Source: JAQVYV01 sp964507305 (GTDB lineage: Bacteria > Bacillota > Clostridia > Saccharofermentanales > UBA5734). From it: a stretch of 64,000 nucleotides of DNA. The stretch spans positions 30,448 through 94,447 of the forward strand of contig CAZDPQ010000001.1 in assembly GCA_964507305.1 (NCBI GenBank). The letters are read 5' to 3'. Every line of letters starts with the position of its first letter. Within the stretch, counting starts at the first letter, position 1. Of this stretch, positions 43,475 to 52,531 are shown one piece after another. The translations under genes and the position numbers were made by a program. The notes beneath the pieces are model-generated. The model was given only the letters and a program-made list of their open reading frames with translations, did not search any database and was not told the origin of the DNA.

Positions 43475-43939
43475 TCATCCTTCGCCGAAAATATCGTCCT
43501 GGCCCGGTGTTCCGTTGTCAGCCGGCTCCGGTTCTGTCAGCCGCACGGTGAAAATGCCCGTCGCGTTGACTTCAATGACGATGGAATTGGATTCGTCGAT
43601 GACTTTGATCGGAACATCCTTCAGTTCCATCAGCTTGGAAGCGCGGTAGGGATAGTAGACATACGTCACTTTCCCGTTTTCGTCCGTGATTTCGCGGTTG
43701 GCCTTCAGCATCCCGCCTCCGAGGGAAAATGCGAACAGAGAATGTCCTCCGACCGGTTGTCCGCCGTTCTGGGTCAGTTGCACGACGATCGTGATCGGCG
43801 ACTGCCCGTCCGCGACTCCGGGATCCGGTGAAACGGATACCAGGCCGATATGGAACTGCGAAGCCCTGAATGCATCGAAGGTGTAAAACATTCCGAAGAT
43901 CAGGCACAGGATCAATAATGTGATCAGTTTCTTTTTCAC
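43475..43939 (-). CDS. Small membrane-anchored protein with Ig-like domain, embedded in the ABC operon
   Basis: The protein has 154 residues with a GTG start; GGGAG lies 10 bases ahead and the frame begins 20 bp after the binding-protein stop. One N-terminal helix (LITLLILCLIFGMFYTFDAF) anchors an extracellular beta domain (SPDPGVADGQSPITIVVQL, NGKVTYVYYPY, VEVNATGIFTV) that resembles a bacterial Ig-like (Big/invasin) fold. ABC importers do not normally contain such a subunit. It might stabilise the binding protein or bind glycan. The family is not recognised. Confidence 0.62.
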   Translation of the reverse strand: MKKKLITLLILCLIFGMFYTFDAFRASQFHIGLVSVSPDPGVADGQSPITIVVQLTQNGGQPVGGHSLFAFSLGGGMLKANREITDENGKVTYVYYPYRASKLMELKDVPIKVIDESNSIVIEVNATGIFTVRLTEPEPADNGTPGQDDIFGEG

Positions 43940-43958
43940 CGCGCATCCGCTCCCGGCG

Positions 43959-45467
43959 TCATCCGTTGATGGTCCAGCCCGTCGTGTCCACATCCATGCT
44001 CTCGATATAGCTGTCCGCACCGGCCTGCTGGATCGTGTTCACTTCCGCAAAGAAAGCGTCGTCTTTCGTTTCACCCTTGACCCAAAGCTCCAGCGCTTTG
44101 TCGAGCTCAAGGTTCTTCTCCGCAGTGAACGCGCCGGGCCATGAGGTGTTGAGCGGCTTCGGAAAGGAGTTGTTGAAATAATCCGTAAGGAGCGGCGGGA
44201 TGTCGCATCCTTTCACGGCGCCGACGGAGGAACCCTGCTCCAGCACCATCAGGCTCTCATTCTCGGGGGTCGTGAGGAACTTGAGAAATTCCACGGCAGC
44301 CCGCAGGAGTTCAGGATTCCCGTCAACGGTCGGTTTGAGGATGTTGAGCTGAAGATCCGGATCCGGCTGGTAGGGTCCCTTTTCCGTATATTCCACAGTC
44401 CCGACAAACGGCGTCGTGTCCTTGTCAAGAAGCGGATTCGGGAAAACCCCGTAGGGATATTTTTTTGCCTTGTTGTTGTTTTCCGCCTGGATCGCCCAGA
44501 TCCCTTCCTCTTTCATGCCGAGCGTCCCTTTGTTCCAGGGAGTCATGAAGTCGCTGTTTTCCCATCCATTCGGCAAGACCTGTGTATAGTAGCGTTTTAT
44601 CTGGTAGAACAGTTCCCTGGCGTAATCATGAGTGACCGGATTGTACAGGCCTTCCTTGACGGCCCGCAGGTTTTCGGTGCTGTCCACAGTCCCGTCTTGG
44701 TTGTAGTCCGTCTGGTCCTTGATATAGGCGGCGATGGACGGGCCGAGAATGAACTGCTGCACCCAGGATGCAAACTGAATTGTTTTGAAGAATCCCCATG
44801 GTGCAAGCGGGATATAACCGGCGTTTTTCAACTTCTCCGTGGCGGTGATCAATTCTTCCCATGTTTTCGGAATTGCCCCGATACCGGATGCAGTAAAAGC
44901 ATCCTTGTTGTAATAATATCCTGTCGGCGGTCCTGCAAAGAGAATGACAGGGATAGCCACCACATGCTTGTTGATGTCCTGGATCGTGCTCCTTGTCCAC
45001 AGGTAGGATGGGAACAGATCCGCCCATTTCTGGTTGCCGTCCACATAGGTATCGGCTTCCTGAAGGTATTCGTCAAGCGGCTCATACCAGCCACGATCCT
45101 GATAGCGCGTCCCCCATGTGAATGCGATGGCGGGAGCTGTTCCGGCATTGATCTGGGTGGTGAACCATTCGGCGAGTTCCTTGTCAAGACCGCCGACAGG
45201 TTTGCTGCGGGCCCACTTGATTTTGATGTTCGGATGCAGGACCATGAACTCATCCGCGATTTTCTGAGTCGAAAGGAACACGGTCGGGCTGTCAGCCGTC
45301 GGTTCGGTGTTGATCGTCGGCATCCAGCCGTGCATGTCGATCAGCAGTTCGACCGGCTTATCCTCCGCCTGGGAAGACGAGGTCCCGTTTTCCGGCGTAC
45401 AAGCCGGAAGGATGCCCAGCAGGGCAAATGCAACGAGGACACACAACGCTTTTGTTATCTGTTTCAT
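43959..45467 (-). CDS. Extracellular solute-binding lipoprotein, family 1 (sugar type)
   Basis: The protein has 502 residues and the lipobox GILPAC. ADEFMVLHPNIKIKWARSK, TAPAIAFTWGTRYQDRGWYE and GYYYNKDAFTASGIGAIPKT are characteristic of CUT1 binding proteins. It is longer than usual (about 420-440). ATG at 45467 has AAGGGGG ahead; the frame upstream to 45614 runs through the promoter region. It captures the ligand for the adjacent permeases. The substrate is not deducible; the operon suggests a nucleoside-like or glycan-derived compound. Confidence 0.9.
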   Translation of the reverse strand: MKQITKALCVLVAFALLGILPACTPENGTSSSQAEDKPVELLIDMHGWMPTINTEPTADSPTVFLSTQKIADEFMVLHPNIKIKWARSKPVGGLDKELAEWFTTQINAGTAPAIAFTWGTRYQDRGWYEPLDEYLQEADTYVDGNQKWADLFPSYLWTRSTIQDINKHVVAIPVILFAGPPTGYYYNKDAFTASGIGAIPKTWEELITATEKLKNAGYIPLAPWGFFKTIQFASWVQQFILGPSIAAYIKDQTDYNQDGTVDSTENLRAVKEGLYNPVTHDYARELFYQIKRYYTQVLPNGWENSDFMTPWNKGTLGMKEEGIWAIQAENNNKAKKYPYGVFPNPLLDKDTTPFVGTVEYTEKGPYQPDPDLQLNILKPTVDGNPELLRAAVEFLKFLTTPENESLMVLEQGSSVGAVKGCDIPPLLTDYFNNSFPKPLNTSWPGAFTAEKNLELDKALELWVKGETKDDAFFAEVNTIQQAGADSYIESMDVDTTGWTING

Positions 45468-45509
45468 GATCGATCCCCCTTGGTTTCTCCGATATCCTGT
45501 CTTTTCATC

Positions 45510-45682
45510 ATTATAGTAAATCATCGGACAGGGTGAAAATACAGGGAATTGGTTCAACATTTTATTTTTTTGGCTTTCATGTGATTCCATGGCTTCTCCG
45601 TGCCGATCCGGCATCCGCTGCTTCTCCCCTTGGGACTTAGCCGATCAGGTCACTTTACAAAAAACGGAAAACTACTTATTAT
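45510..45682. promoter_or_regulatory. Divergent control region of the uptake operon and the AraC-type regulator
   Basis: Two promoter elements face outward. On the minus strand a perfect TATAAT (45510-45515) lies 43 bp before the binding-protein ATG, with only a weak -35. On the plus strand, TTTACA (45654-45659), 17 bp and TATTAT (45677-45682) drive the regulator. The roughly 275-bp gap between the two genes is the likely binding region of the AraC protein. Confidence 0.55.
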
Positions 45683-45742
45683 ATAAACACAGGGAAACCA
45701 TCGTGCCCATTATCGTTATTTCGCCTAAGAAACGGAGGATAT

Positions 45743-46507
45743 ATGGATCTGGCGGTATTGGATTTCCAATTCATTTTTATCCATCAACCGAATACTGTGG
45801 TCACCTCCCACAATCACGACAGTTACGAATTAGTTTATTATTTTGAGGGAAGCGGCAGCAGTAAGACTCCTGATGGGTCCTTATCATTCGCAAAAAATTC
45901 ATACTCGATCTATCCGCCGGAAGTTCTGCATGATGAATACCACAAAAACCGGACATCGGTCTATTGCATCGGATTCCGCCTGCAGCCCATCTGCAATGTT
46001 ACGCTCCGATGCGGCAATTATCCGGATCCGGACGGCACGGTCCGTGAGATCGTCAACAAGGTCAAGCAGGAAGCGTTTCAGCACCAGGCCCATTATAAAG
46101 AAATGATCAATCTCCAGCTTTCCGAGTTCCTTTATCGGTTCGACCGCGGAAATCTCAAGGATACCATGAAATACGACGACTTTTATAAAATCAAACAGCA
46201 CATCAATGAAAATATCGGATCCGAAATCGACATGCAGGAACTGGCGGATCTTTCAGGGTACAGCTATCATTATTTCAGACATCTTTTCAAAATGCAGACC
46301 GGGCTTTCCCCGAAGCAATACATCATTCAGCAAAGACTTGAGTATTCCAAAATCCTGCTCGTCAATTCGCCGGAATCCGTCTTGAATATTGCACAGACTT
46401 GCGGTTTTTCCTGCAGCTCCCAGTTCGACATCATTTTCAGACGTTACACAGGGAAATCGCCCGTGCAGTTCCGCAGCGAAAAGCGGCGGGAAACCCTGGA
46501 GGTTTGA
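45743..46507 (+). CDS. AraC-family transcriptional regulator
   Basis: The protein has 254 residues. The N-terminal part is a cupin-like sensor (VTSHNHDSYELVYYFEGSG). The C-terminal HTH pair reads IDMQELADLSGYSYHYFRHLFK and VLNIAQTCGFSCSSQFDIIFRR, ending YTGKSPVQFR. GGAGG lies 5 bases before the ATG. Divergently transcribed from the binding-protein operon and followed by the second paralogous lipoprotein, it probably activates both in response to an imported sugar. Confidence 0.88.
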   Translation: MDLAVLDFQFIFIHQPNTVVTSHNHDSYELVYYFEGSGSSKTPDGSLSFAKNSYSIYPPEVLHDEYHKNRTSVYCIGFRLQPICNVTLRCGNYPDPDGTVREIVNKVKQEAFQHQAHYKEMINLQLSEFLYRFDRGNLKDTMKYDDFYKIKQHINENIGSEIDMQELADLSGYSYHYFRHLFKMQTGLSPKQYIIQQRLEYSKILLVNSPESVLNIAQTCGFSCSSQFDIIFRRYTGKSPVQFRSEKRRETLEV

Positions 46508-46592
46508 GAACGGTCCGGAGCCATTTCCACAAAAAAGTAAGCCACTCCGCTGTTTCATCAGATCCGGCATTCGGGTACGCTAAAAAAACATT

Positions 46593-46621
46593 GGTATCCG
46601 GGGTGCAATGCCCCGGATACC
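46593..46621 (+). promoter_or_regulatory. Perfect hairpin in the leader of the second lipoprotein gene
   Basis: An 11-bp stem GGTATCCGGGG/CCCCGGATACC with a 7-base loop ends 20 bp before the ATG, close to the GGAG site. On the plus strand there is no T-run. On the minus strand the hairpin is followed by AATG and T7, which would act as a terminator. It may end the AraC unit, or block or stabilise the leader. Confidence 0.5.
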
Positions 46622-46641
46622 GCCGGATCGGAGTCATATCG

Positions 46642-48216
46642 ATGAAAAAATGGTTTTGTGTAGCAGTTTCCGTACTTTTCCTGCTCACCTCGTGCGGCAG
46701 AATCCTAACTCCATTCCCTTCCGATACAAGTGCATCCTCCTTGGTAGAAACTCCGGATTCCAGGACGGACTCATCCGGCACGCAGGAACCGGCTGTCACC
46801 TCCGGGCTTTCTTCCTCTTCCGGAAGAGCATCGGGATCCTTTTCCACTGCATCCGGCTCCACGGACGCAGGATCGTCATCATCCGCGCCAGGATCCATGC
46901 AGGGAGGTTCTTCCCATATCGCATCCTCCGGCGTCAGCATCGAAGCGGATCGCATTCTCTACCGAGATCGGTATGTACGCAGCGAACGCTATATTGTCTT
47001 CTTCCTGACCAATACAAGCATTTCGCAGGCGCGTTCGTTCAATATGGGGAAAGATGCGGATACCCGGTATAATTTCATCGAAGAAATCCCCCATATTTTC
47101 GGAGAAATCGATCCCGCCGGCCCTTATAAATACGCATTCGGCATCGCGGGCCCGATGCTTCTGACCCAGTCGGTCGCGGAAATGCAGGACGAGATTCGGC
47201 TGGCGTTCAATGCAGCTGAGAAATATAACGTTCCGGTTTATTTTCAATTGGACGACTGTAATAATTATACGACCCAGTTCGGCAGTGGCGCGTTACCGAA
47301 GTTTTATGAAAATCCCGATTGGTGTGAATGGGTTTCTTTTCCGGTGTTTTCTGAAACCTGGGGCGGCGAAAGCAATGGACGGCTTCCCTATTATTGGTTC
47401 AACTGGGGACGGTGGATGCACGCGTCGTCTTTCCCCTGCTTCCAGTCCGAAGGCTTGAGGAATTTCGTGGTCCGGCAGATGAAAGAAGGGGTTCTGAATC
47501 CTCTGAATGAGCGGCTGGACGCGCTGCGCAAAGCCGGTAAAGAATATCTGTTCGCCGGGATGGCGATCGGATGGGAAACCCACATTCCGGATTATTCAAC
47601 GGGAAATACCGTCCTGAATATCAATCCATCCGATCTGCTCGTCAATGTACTGGCGAATGACCGGATGCAGCCCTGGGAAGCTGCGCGTTACGGGTATCAT
47701 TCTCTGTCCATCCTTGATAAAGCATCATATGATCTGGAAACTCTGTATGATGTCATCCACGATTATTCGGAACTTCTCGCCCGGACCGCTTATGATTCCG
47801 GGATCCCGAAAGAAAAAATCTATTCGCATATGGTTGGCTTCATGTCCGCCAGAACCGATCTCCGGACAACATTTGCTCCGCCTGTCCGGGCTGCGGTCAA
47901 TGCATACTGCACCCCGGGATATACCTTGTCGCCGGTGACCTGTCCCTATAATCTTGATACTCTGGTAAATGAGATCCGGAAGGCAGATTCCGATCAGGAT
48001 GAATTCGCGTGCGCAGAAGGATATGACCGCGGCGTAAACGGGTCATTTGCCCAAGCCGACAGCTATTTCGATTCGATGTTCGGCCATGGAGCCGCGCTTG
48101 TGACCGTTTTCGGGTGGGGGATCGAAGCGGCGGACTCGCCGTTTGCAGTATCCCACAGTCCGGACAGCCCGTTTGTACAGGCTGCGGCGAAATGGCTGGA
48201 AACACCGGCATCCTGA
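46642..48216 (+). CDS. Lipoprotein of an unrecognised family, paralogue of the protein at 35033-36421
   Basis: The protein has 524 residues. The lipobox is FLLTSC (Cys18). A Ser/Gly-rich stalk of about 90 residues follows, and then a domain closely matching the other lipoprotein: VYFQLDD with NYTTQFG, WVSFP, YYWFNWGRW, GWETHIPDYS, MQPWE, AVNAYCTPGYTLSPVTCPYNLD and EGYDRG. ATG at 46642 has GGAG 8 bases ahead; the open frame upstream overlaps araC. It lies downstream of the AraC regulator and is transcribed away from the main operon. The shared acidic residues suggest an enzyme. The family is unknown to me. Confidence 0.72.
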   Translation: MKKWFCVAVSVLFLLTSCGRILTPFPSDTSASSLVETPDSRTDSSGTQEPAVTSGLSSSSGRASGSFSTASGSTDAGSSSSAPGSMQGGSSHIASSGVSIEADRILYRDRYVRSERYIVFFLTNTSISQARSFNMGKDADTRYNFIEEIPHIFGEIDPAGPYKYAFGIAGPMLLTQSVAEMQDEIRLAFNAAEKYNVPVYFQLDDCNNYTTQFGSGALPKFYENPDWCEWVSFPVFSETWGGESNGRLPYYWFNWGRWMHASSFPCFQSEGLRNFVVRQMKEGVLNPLNERLDALRKAGKEYLFAGMAIGWETHIPDYSTGNTVLNINPSDLLVNVLANDRMQPWEAARYGYHSLSILDKASYDLETLYDVIHDYSELLARTAYDSGIPKEKIYSHMVGFMSARTDLRTTFAPPVRAAVNAYCTPGYTLSPVTCPYNLDTLVNEIRKADSDQDEFACAEGYDRGVNGSFAQADSYFDSMFGHGAALVTVFGWGIEAADSPFAVSHSPDSPFVQAAAKWLETPAS

Positions 48217-48243
48217 TATTTTTCAGGTAAAAACGCCCTCTTT

Positions 48244-48900
48244 TCAGCGGGCTTCATACCCGTGCGCCTTGGCGAGCATCATGTCCTTGACCTTCATCAG
48301 GCGGGAGGTCGTACTGCGTTCGTTTTCATCGAGCTTCATCGTGATGTACCGGATCGTCTCCCGGTATTGCGGGATCATGATATGCTCCAACGCGTTGACC
48401 CGGCGCCGGGTCTTTTCGATCTCGGCGGACAGGAGCTGGCAGGACTTTTCGACTTCGGCCAGGCGGAGCATTTTCGGAAAAACATCCGCCAGCGACCGGA
48501 CCGCGTCGTCCAGGTCGGCCGACGTGAACGCATAGCCATACGAATAGATGTCGTTCGGGTCGCTGGTCCTGAAAACGGCCTTGAATACCGGGATCATCAC
48601 GCTCATGACATTCTGCCGTTCCATTTCGAGCTGCAGCTCCTGCCTGGGCAGAAGCAGCGCGGTGTCCAGCACCGCGTCCGGATCCATGCCGCGCGCGAGG
48701 GCCATGTTGCGGCCGGAGCGGCGGATCGCATCTTCGACTTCCACTCGCAGAGCCTTGTTTTCGCGGACCAGTTCGAGGAAACGGCGCATCAGCTCGTCCC
48801 GCTTGTCCTTCAGCAGTTTGTGGCCGTGCAGGGCGGTGACGAGCTTCCGCTTGAGGTTGGTCAGCTCCATTCTGGTTGGATTGACATTCAACGTTGCCAT
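48244..48900 (-). CDS. atpD: V-type ATPase subunit D
   Basis: The protein has 218 residues. It forms the central rotor shaft and reads as long coiled-coil helices (PTRMELTNLKRKLVTALHGHKLLKDKRDEL at the start; NALEHIMIPQYRETIRYITMKLDENERS near the end). These two segments are the hallmark of archaeal/V-type D subunits. It is last in the V-ATPase operon, 64 bp after subunit B. It converges on the lipoprotein gene 27 bp away. Confidence 0.95.
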   Translation of the reverse strand: MATLNVNPTRMELTNLKRKLVTALHGHKLLKDKRDELMRRFLELVRENKALRVEVEDAIRRSGRNMALARGMDPDAVLDTALLLPRQELQLEMERQNVMSVMIPVFKAVFRTSDPNDIYSYGYAFTSADLDDAVRSLADVFPKMLRLAEVEKSCQLLSAEIEKTRRRVNALEHIMIPQYRETIRYITMKLDENERSTTSRLMKVKDMMLAKAHGYEAR

Positions 48901-48964
48901 GATACGCTCCCCCGATGATCCGTGTCTGCGTGTTCAGGCCGGTGCGCGTCCCGGCCGCGGCCGG

Positions 48965-50368
48965 TCAGGCGTTGCCTGCGGACGGCTGCTTCGCTTCTTC
49001 CTGATCGTAATACAGATCGAGCCATTCGTCGCTGATGCGCTTAAGCTCGGCGCGTGGCAGGATCCGCAGCAGCTTCCAGCCGATGTCCAGGGTCTCTTCG
49101 ATGCTCCGGTTCGACTGATAGCCCTGGGAGACATACTGCCGCTCGAATTCATCCGAAAACTTCGCGTAAATGCGATCCACTTCGGTCAGGGCGGATTCGC
49201 CGAGGATGACCATCAGTTCCTTGCTCTGCTTGCCGCGCGCGTAAGCCGAGAAAAGCTGGTTCATCGTATTCGAGTGGTCGGCGCGGGTCTTCCCTTCGCC
49301 GATCCCCTTGTCCTTGAGCCTCGAAAGAGACGGCAGGACATCGATCGGCGGCGTGATCCCCTTGCGGTACAGCTCTCGGCTCAGGATGATCTGGCCCTCC
49401 GTGATGTAGCCGGTCAGGTCCGGAATCGGGTGCGTCTTGTCGTCCTCCGGCATCGACAGGATCGGGATCATCGTGATGCTGCCCGCCTTGCCCTTCTGGC
49501 GGCCCGCCCGCTCGTAGATCGTTGCGAGGTCGGTGTACATGTACCCCGGATAGCCGCGACGGCCCGGCACTTCCTTGCGGGCCGCGGACACTTCGCGCAG
49601 CGCGTCCGCGTAGTTCGTGATGTCCGTCAGGATGACCAGCACGTGCATCCCCTCGGAAAAGGCCAGGTATTCCGCGGCGGTCAGCGCCATTTTCGGTGTG
49701 GTCAGGCGCTCGATCGCCGGATCGTTCGCGAGGTTGATGAAAAGCACCGTCCGCTCGATCGCGCCGGTCGCGCGGAAGCTTTCGATGAAAAAGCTTGACT
49801 CCTCAAAGGTGATGCCCATCGCGGCGAACACCACCGCAAACGGCTCGCTCGTCCCGCGCACCTTCGCCTGCCGGGCGATCTGCGCGGCCAGGTGCGCGTG
49901 CGGCAGCCCGCTGGCGGAGAAGATCGGAAGCTTCTGGCCGCGCACGAGCGTGTTGAGGCCGTCGATCGCGGAGACTCCGGTCTGGATGAACTCCTTCGGG
50001 TAATTGCGGGCGACCGGATTGATCGGAAGGCCGTTCACATCCATCCGCTTCTCCGGGATGATCTCGGGGCCGTCGTCGATGGGTCGTCCGAGGCCGTCGA
50101 AAATGCGGCCAAGCATGTCCATGGACACGCCGAGCTCCATCTGCCGGCCCAGGAAACGGATCCTGCTGTCGGCGAGGTTGATCCCGGCCGAGCTCTCGAA
50201 CAGCTGGACCAGAGCGTTGGAGCCGTTGACCTCCAGCACCCTGCAGCGGCGCCGTTCGCCGTTTGCCAATTCGATCTCGCCGAGCTCATTGTAGGTCACA
50301 CCCTGCACGTCCCGCACCAGCATCAGCGGTCCGGCGACTTCCTGGATGGTACGATATTCAGTAGGCAT
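48965..50368 (-). CDS. atpB: V-type ATPase subunit B (non-catalytic)
   Basis: The protein has 467 residues. It alternates with A in the head hexamer. GVSAIDGLNTLVRGQKLPIFSASGLPHAHL replaces a canonical P-loop, as in all B subunits. Arg-finger-region sequences YTDLATIYERAGR and ITMIPILSMPEDDKTHPIPD are present. It begins within the stop of subunit A (TGATG). Confidence 0.97.
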   Translation of the reverse strand: MPTEYRTIQEVAGPLMLVRDVQGVTYNELGEIELANGERRRCRVLEVNGSNALVQLFESSAGINLADSRIRFLGRQMELGVSMDMLGRIFDGLGRPIDDGPEIIPEKRMDVNGLPINPVARNYPKEFIQTGVSAIDGLNTLVRGQKLPIFSASGLPHAHLAAQIARQAKVRGTSEPFAVVFAAMGITFEESSFFIESFRATGAIERTVLFINLANDPAIERLTTPKMALTAAEYLAFSEGMHVLVILTDITNYADALREVSAARKEVPGRRGYPGYMYTDLATIYERAGRQKGKAGSITMIPILSMPEDDKTHPIPDLTGYITEGQIILSRELYRKGITPPIDVLPSLSRLKDKGIGEGKTRADHSNTMNQLFSAYARGKQSKELMVILGESALTEVDRIYAKFSDEFERQYVSQGYQSNRSIEETLDIGWKLLRILPRAELKRISDEWLDLYYDQEEAKQPSAGNA

Positions 50369-52134
50369 CAGAGTTCCCCCTTCGGTATCGTATTCAGCAT
50401 CTGCCTGCGGATTTCCTCGATGGTATGGTCATATTCCGCGGCGGTGTCTTCCTCATGGACATATTTGAATCGGCCGATCCGCTCCCGGACGGCCAGCCCG
50501 GCGATCGCGTCGATGTCGCCGCCCGCGGCCATCGTCTCCTGCGCGGCGTCGTGGAAGGCGAGGATCAGCCGCATCATGAGCAACTGCTTGTTCAGGCTGC
50601 TGTAGGTGTCGACCTCGTGGTAGGCCATCTGGTGGAGAAAATCCTCCCGGATGGAACGCGCAGTCTCCATCTTGAGCCGGTCTCCCGCGGACAACGCGTC
50701 GATCCCGACGAGCTTGACGATCTCCTGCAGCTCCGCTTCGTCGTTCAGGAGGATCATCATCCTGCCGCGAAGCTCCATCCAGTCGGCGGAAATGTGATCA
50801 TCGAACCATCGGCGCAGGATGTCGATATAAAGCGAATAGCTGGTGAGCCAGTTGATCGCGGGGAAATGGCGCTCGTACGCGAGGCGGGCGTCGAGGCCCC
50901 AGAACACCTTGATGATCCGCAGCGTCGCCTGGGAAACCGGCTCGGAGATGTCCCCGCCGGGAGGCGACACGGCGCCGATGACGGACAGCGCGCCTTCGCG
51001 CCCGTCCGATCCCAGCGCGACCACGCGCCCGGCCCGCTCGTAGAACTGGGCCAGACGGCTGCCCAGATAGGCGGGGTACCCTTCTTCGCCCGGCATTTCC
51101 TCCAGCCGTCCCGACATCTCGCGAAGCGCCTCTGCCCAGCGGGATGTCGAATCGGCCATCAGCGCGACAGAATAGCCCATGTCGCGGAAATATTCGGCGA
51201 TCGTGATCCCGGTATAAATGGAAGCCTCGCGGGCCGCAACGGGCATGTCGGAGGTGTTGGCGATCAGGACGGTCCGCTCCATCAGCGACTTTCCGGTATG
51301 CGGGTCGATCAGTTCCGGGAACTCGTTGAGCACATCGGTCATTTCGTTGCCGCGCTCTCCGCAGCCGATGTAGACCACGATGTCCGCTTCGGCCCATTTC
51401 GCGAGCTGGTGCTGTGTCACGGTCTTGCCGCTCCCGAAAGGTCCCGGGATCGCGGCGACCCCGCCCTTTGCGATCGGGAACAGGCAGTCGATCACGCGCT
51501 GGCCGGTGACCAGAGGCTTGTCCGGTGTCAGCTTCCTGACATAAGGCCTGCCCTTGCGCACCGGCCACCGCTGCATGAGGCTGACGCCGACGTCGCCGTC
51601 CGCGGTCCGGATCACGGCCACGGTGCCGGTCACGGAAAACTCGCCGCGTTCCGCCTTGAGAAGCGTGCCCCGTACAAACGGCGGCACCAGGATCCTGTGA
51701 AGGACGACATCGGTCTCCCGGACCGTCCCGAGGATATCTCCTCCGGTCACTTCGGTCCCTTCTTCAAGCACCGGCTCGAACAGCCATTTCCGCTCCCTGT
51801 CCAGGGAGGGGACTTCGATACCCCGTGCCAGGTTGTTGCCTGTCATCTGCATGATTTTATCCAGAGGCCGCTGGATCCCGTCGAAAATGCTGCCGATCAG
51901 GCCGGGGCCGAGCTCAACGCTCATCGGTTCGCCTGTCGTCTCGACCGGCTCGCCGGGCCCCAGTCCGGAAGTCTCCTCATAGACCTGGATCGATGCCCTG
52001 TCTCCGCGCATTTCGATGATCTCGCCGATCAGGCGCTGCCTGCTGACGCGCACAACATCGTACATGCCCGCGTGACGCATGCCCTCCGCAACCACCAAAG
52101 GTCCGGATACTTTCACGATCGTACCGCTTTCCAT
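50368..52134 (-). CDS. atpA: V-type ATPase catalytic subunit A
   Basis: The protein has 588 residues. Walker A is GPFGSGKTVTQHQLAKW; Walker B lies in YSVALMADSTSRWAEALREM. The V/A-type bulge domain (WPVRKGRPYVRKLTPDKPL) is present. The ATG at 52134 (MESGTIVKVSGPLVVA) has GAGAGG ahead. It hydrolyses or makes ATP coupled to the membrane rotor. It follows subunit F by 85 bp. Confidence 0.97.
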   Translation of the reverse strand: MESGTIVKVSGPLVVAEGMRHAGMYDVVRVSRQRLIGEIIEMRGDRASIQVYEETSGLGPGEPVETTGEPMSVELGPGLIGSIFDGIQRPLDKIMQMTGNNLARGIEVPSLDRERKWLFEPVLEEGTEVTGGDILGTVRETDVVLHRILVPPFVRGTLLKAERGEFSVTGTVAVIRTADGDVGVSLMQRWPVRKGRPYVRKLTPDKPLVTGQRVIDCLFPIAKGGVAAIPGPFGSGKTVTQHQLAKWAEADIVVYIGCGERGNEMTDVLNEFPELIDPHTGKSLMERTVLIANTSDMPVAAREASIYTGITIAEYFRDMGYSVALMADSTSRWAEALREMSGRLEEMPGEEGYPAYLGSRLAQFYERAGRVVALGSDGREGALSVIGAVSPPGGDISEPVSQATLRIIKVFWGLDARLAYERHFPAINWLTSYSLYIDILRRWFDDHISADWMELRGRMMILLNDEAELQEIVKLVGIDALSAGDRLKMETARSIREDFLHQMAYHEVDTYSSLNKQLLMMRLILAFHDAAQETMAAGGDIDAIAGLAVRERIGRFKYVHEEDTAAEYDHTIEEIRRQMLNTIPKGEL

Positions 52135-52219
52135 TTGATTTCCTCTCTCCATACTCTCCATATCCCGTTCATGATCCCCGGGAAGCCCTGCACAGGCTCT
52201 CCGGAGATCCCTTCCTGTT

Positions 52220-52531
52220 TCAGCTGATGATGTCGGAGCCGACCGCCTTTTCCACAGTCCTCCCGACGTTGCGCATCCCCATGCCGGTATTGCCGGAAAC
52301 GCCGGGAATCAGGATCACGGCCGGCGTGACCCGGTCCCTCACTTTTTCGATCTCATCCCCGAGACCTGCCGCAAGAGCTTCCGTGATGAACAGCACGGCA
52401 TAATCCTGCTTCGCGATCCGGCGGAACAGCTCCGCCGCACCGGCGGTGTCCGCGACGGGGAATGTCTCCAGACCGAGTGCGGCAAATCCGCTGATGCTGT
52501 CCTTGTCGCCCATGACGGCTACCCTATACAT
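52220..52531 (-). CDS. atpF: V-type ATPase subunit F
   Basis: The protein has 103 residues. The Rossmann-like start YRVAVMGDKDSISGFAALGLETFPV, the segment DYAVLFITEALA and the late PAVILIPGVSGNTG match the family. It is part of the central stalk with D. Its start overlaps the end of subunit C by 8 bases. Confidence 0.92.
   Translation of the reverse strand: MYRVAVMGDKDSISGFAALGLETFPVADTAGAAELFRRIAKQDYAVLFITEALAAGLGDEIEKVRDRVTPAVILIPGVSGNTGMGMRNVGRTVEKAVGSDIIS

Noticed and set aside
45468..45614. Longer N-terminus for the solute-binding protein
   Set aside because: It would run through the -10 element; the downstream ATG has a good ribosome-binding site and a proper lipoprotein signal.
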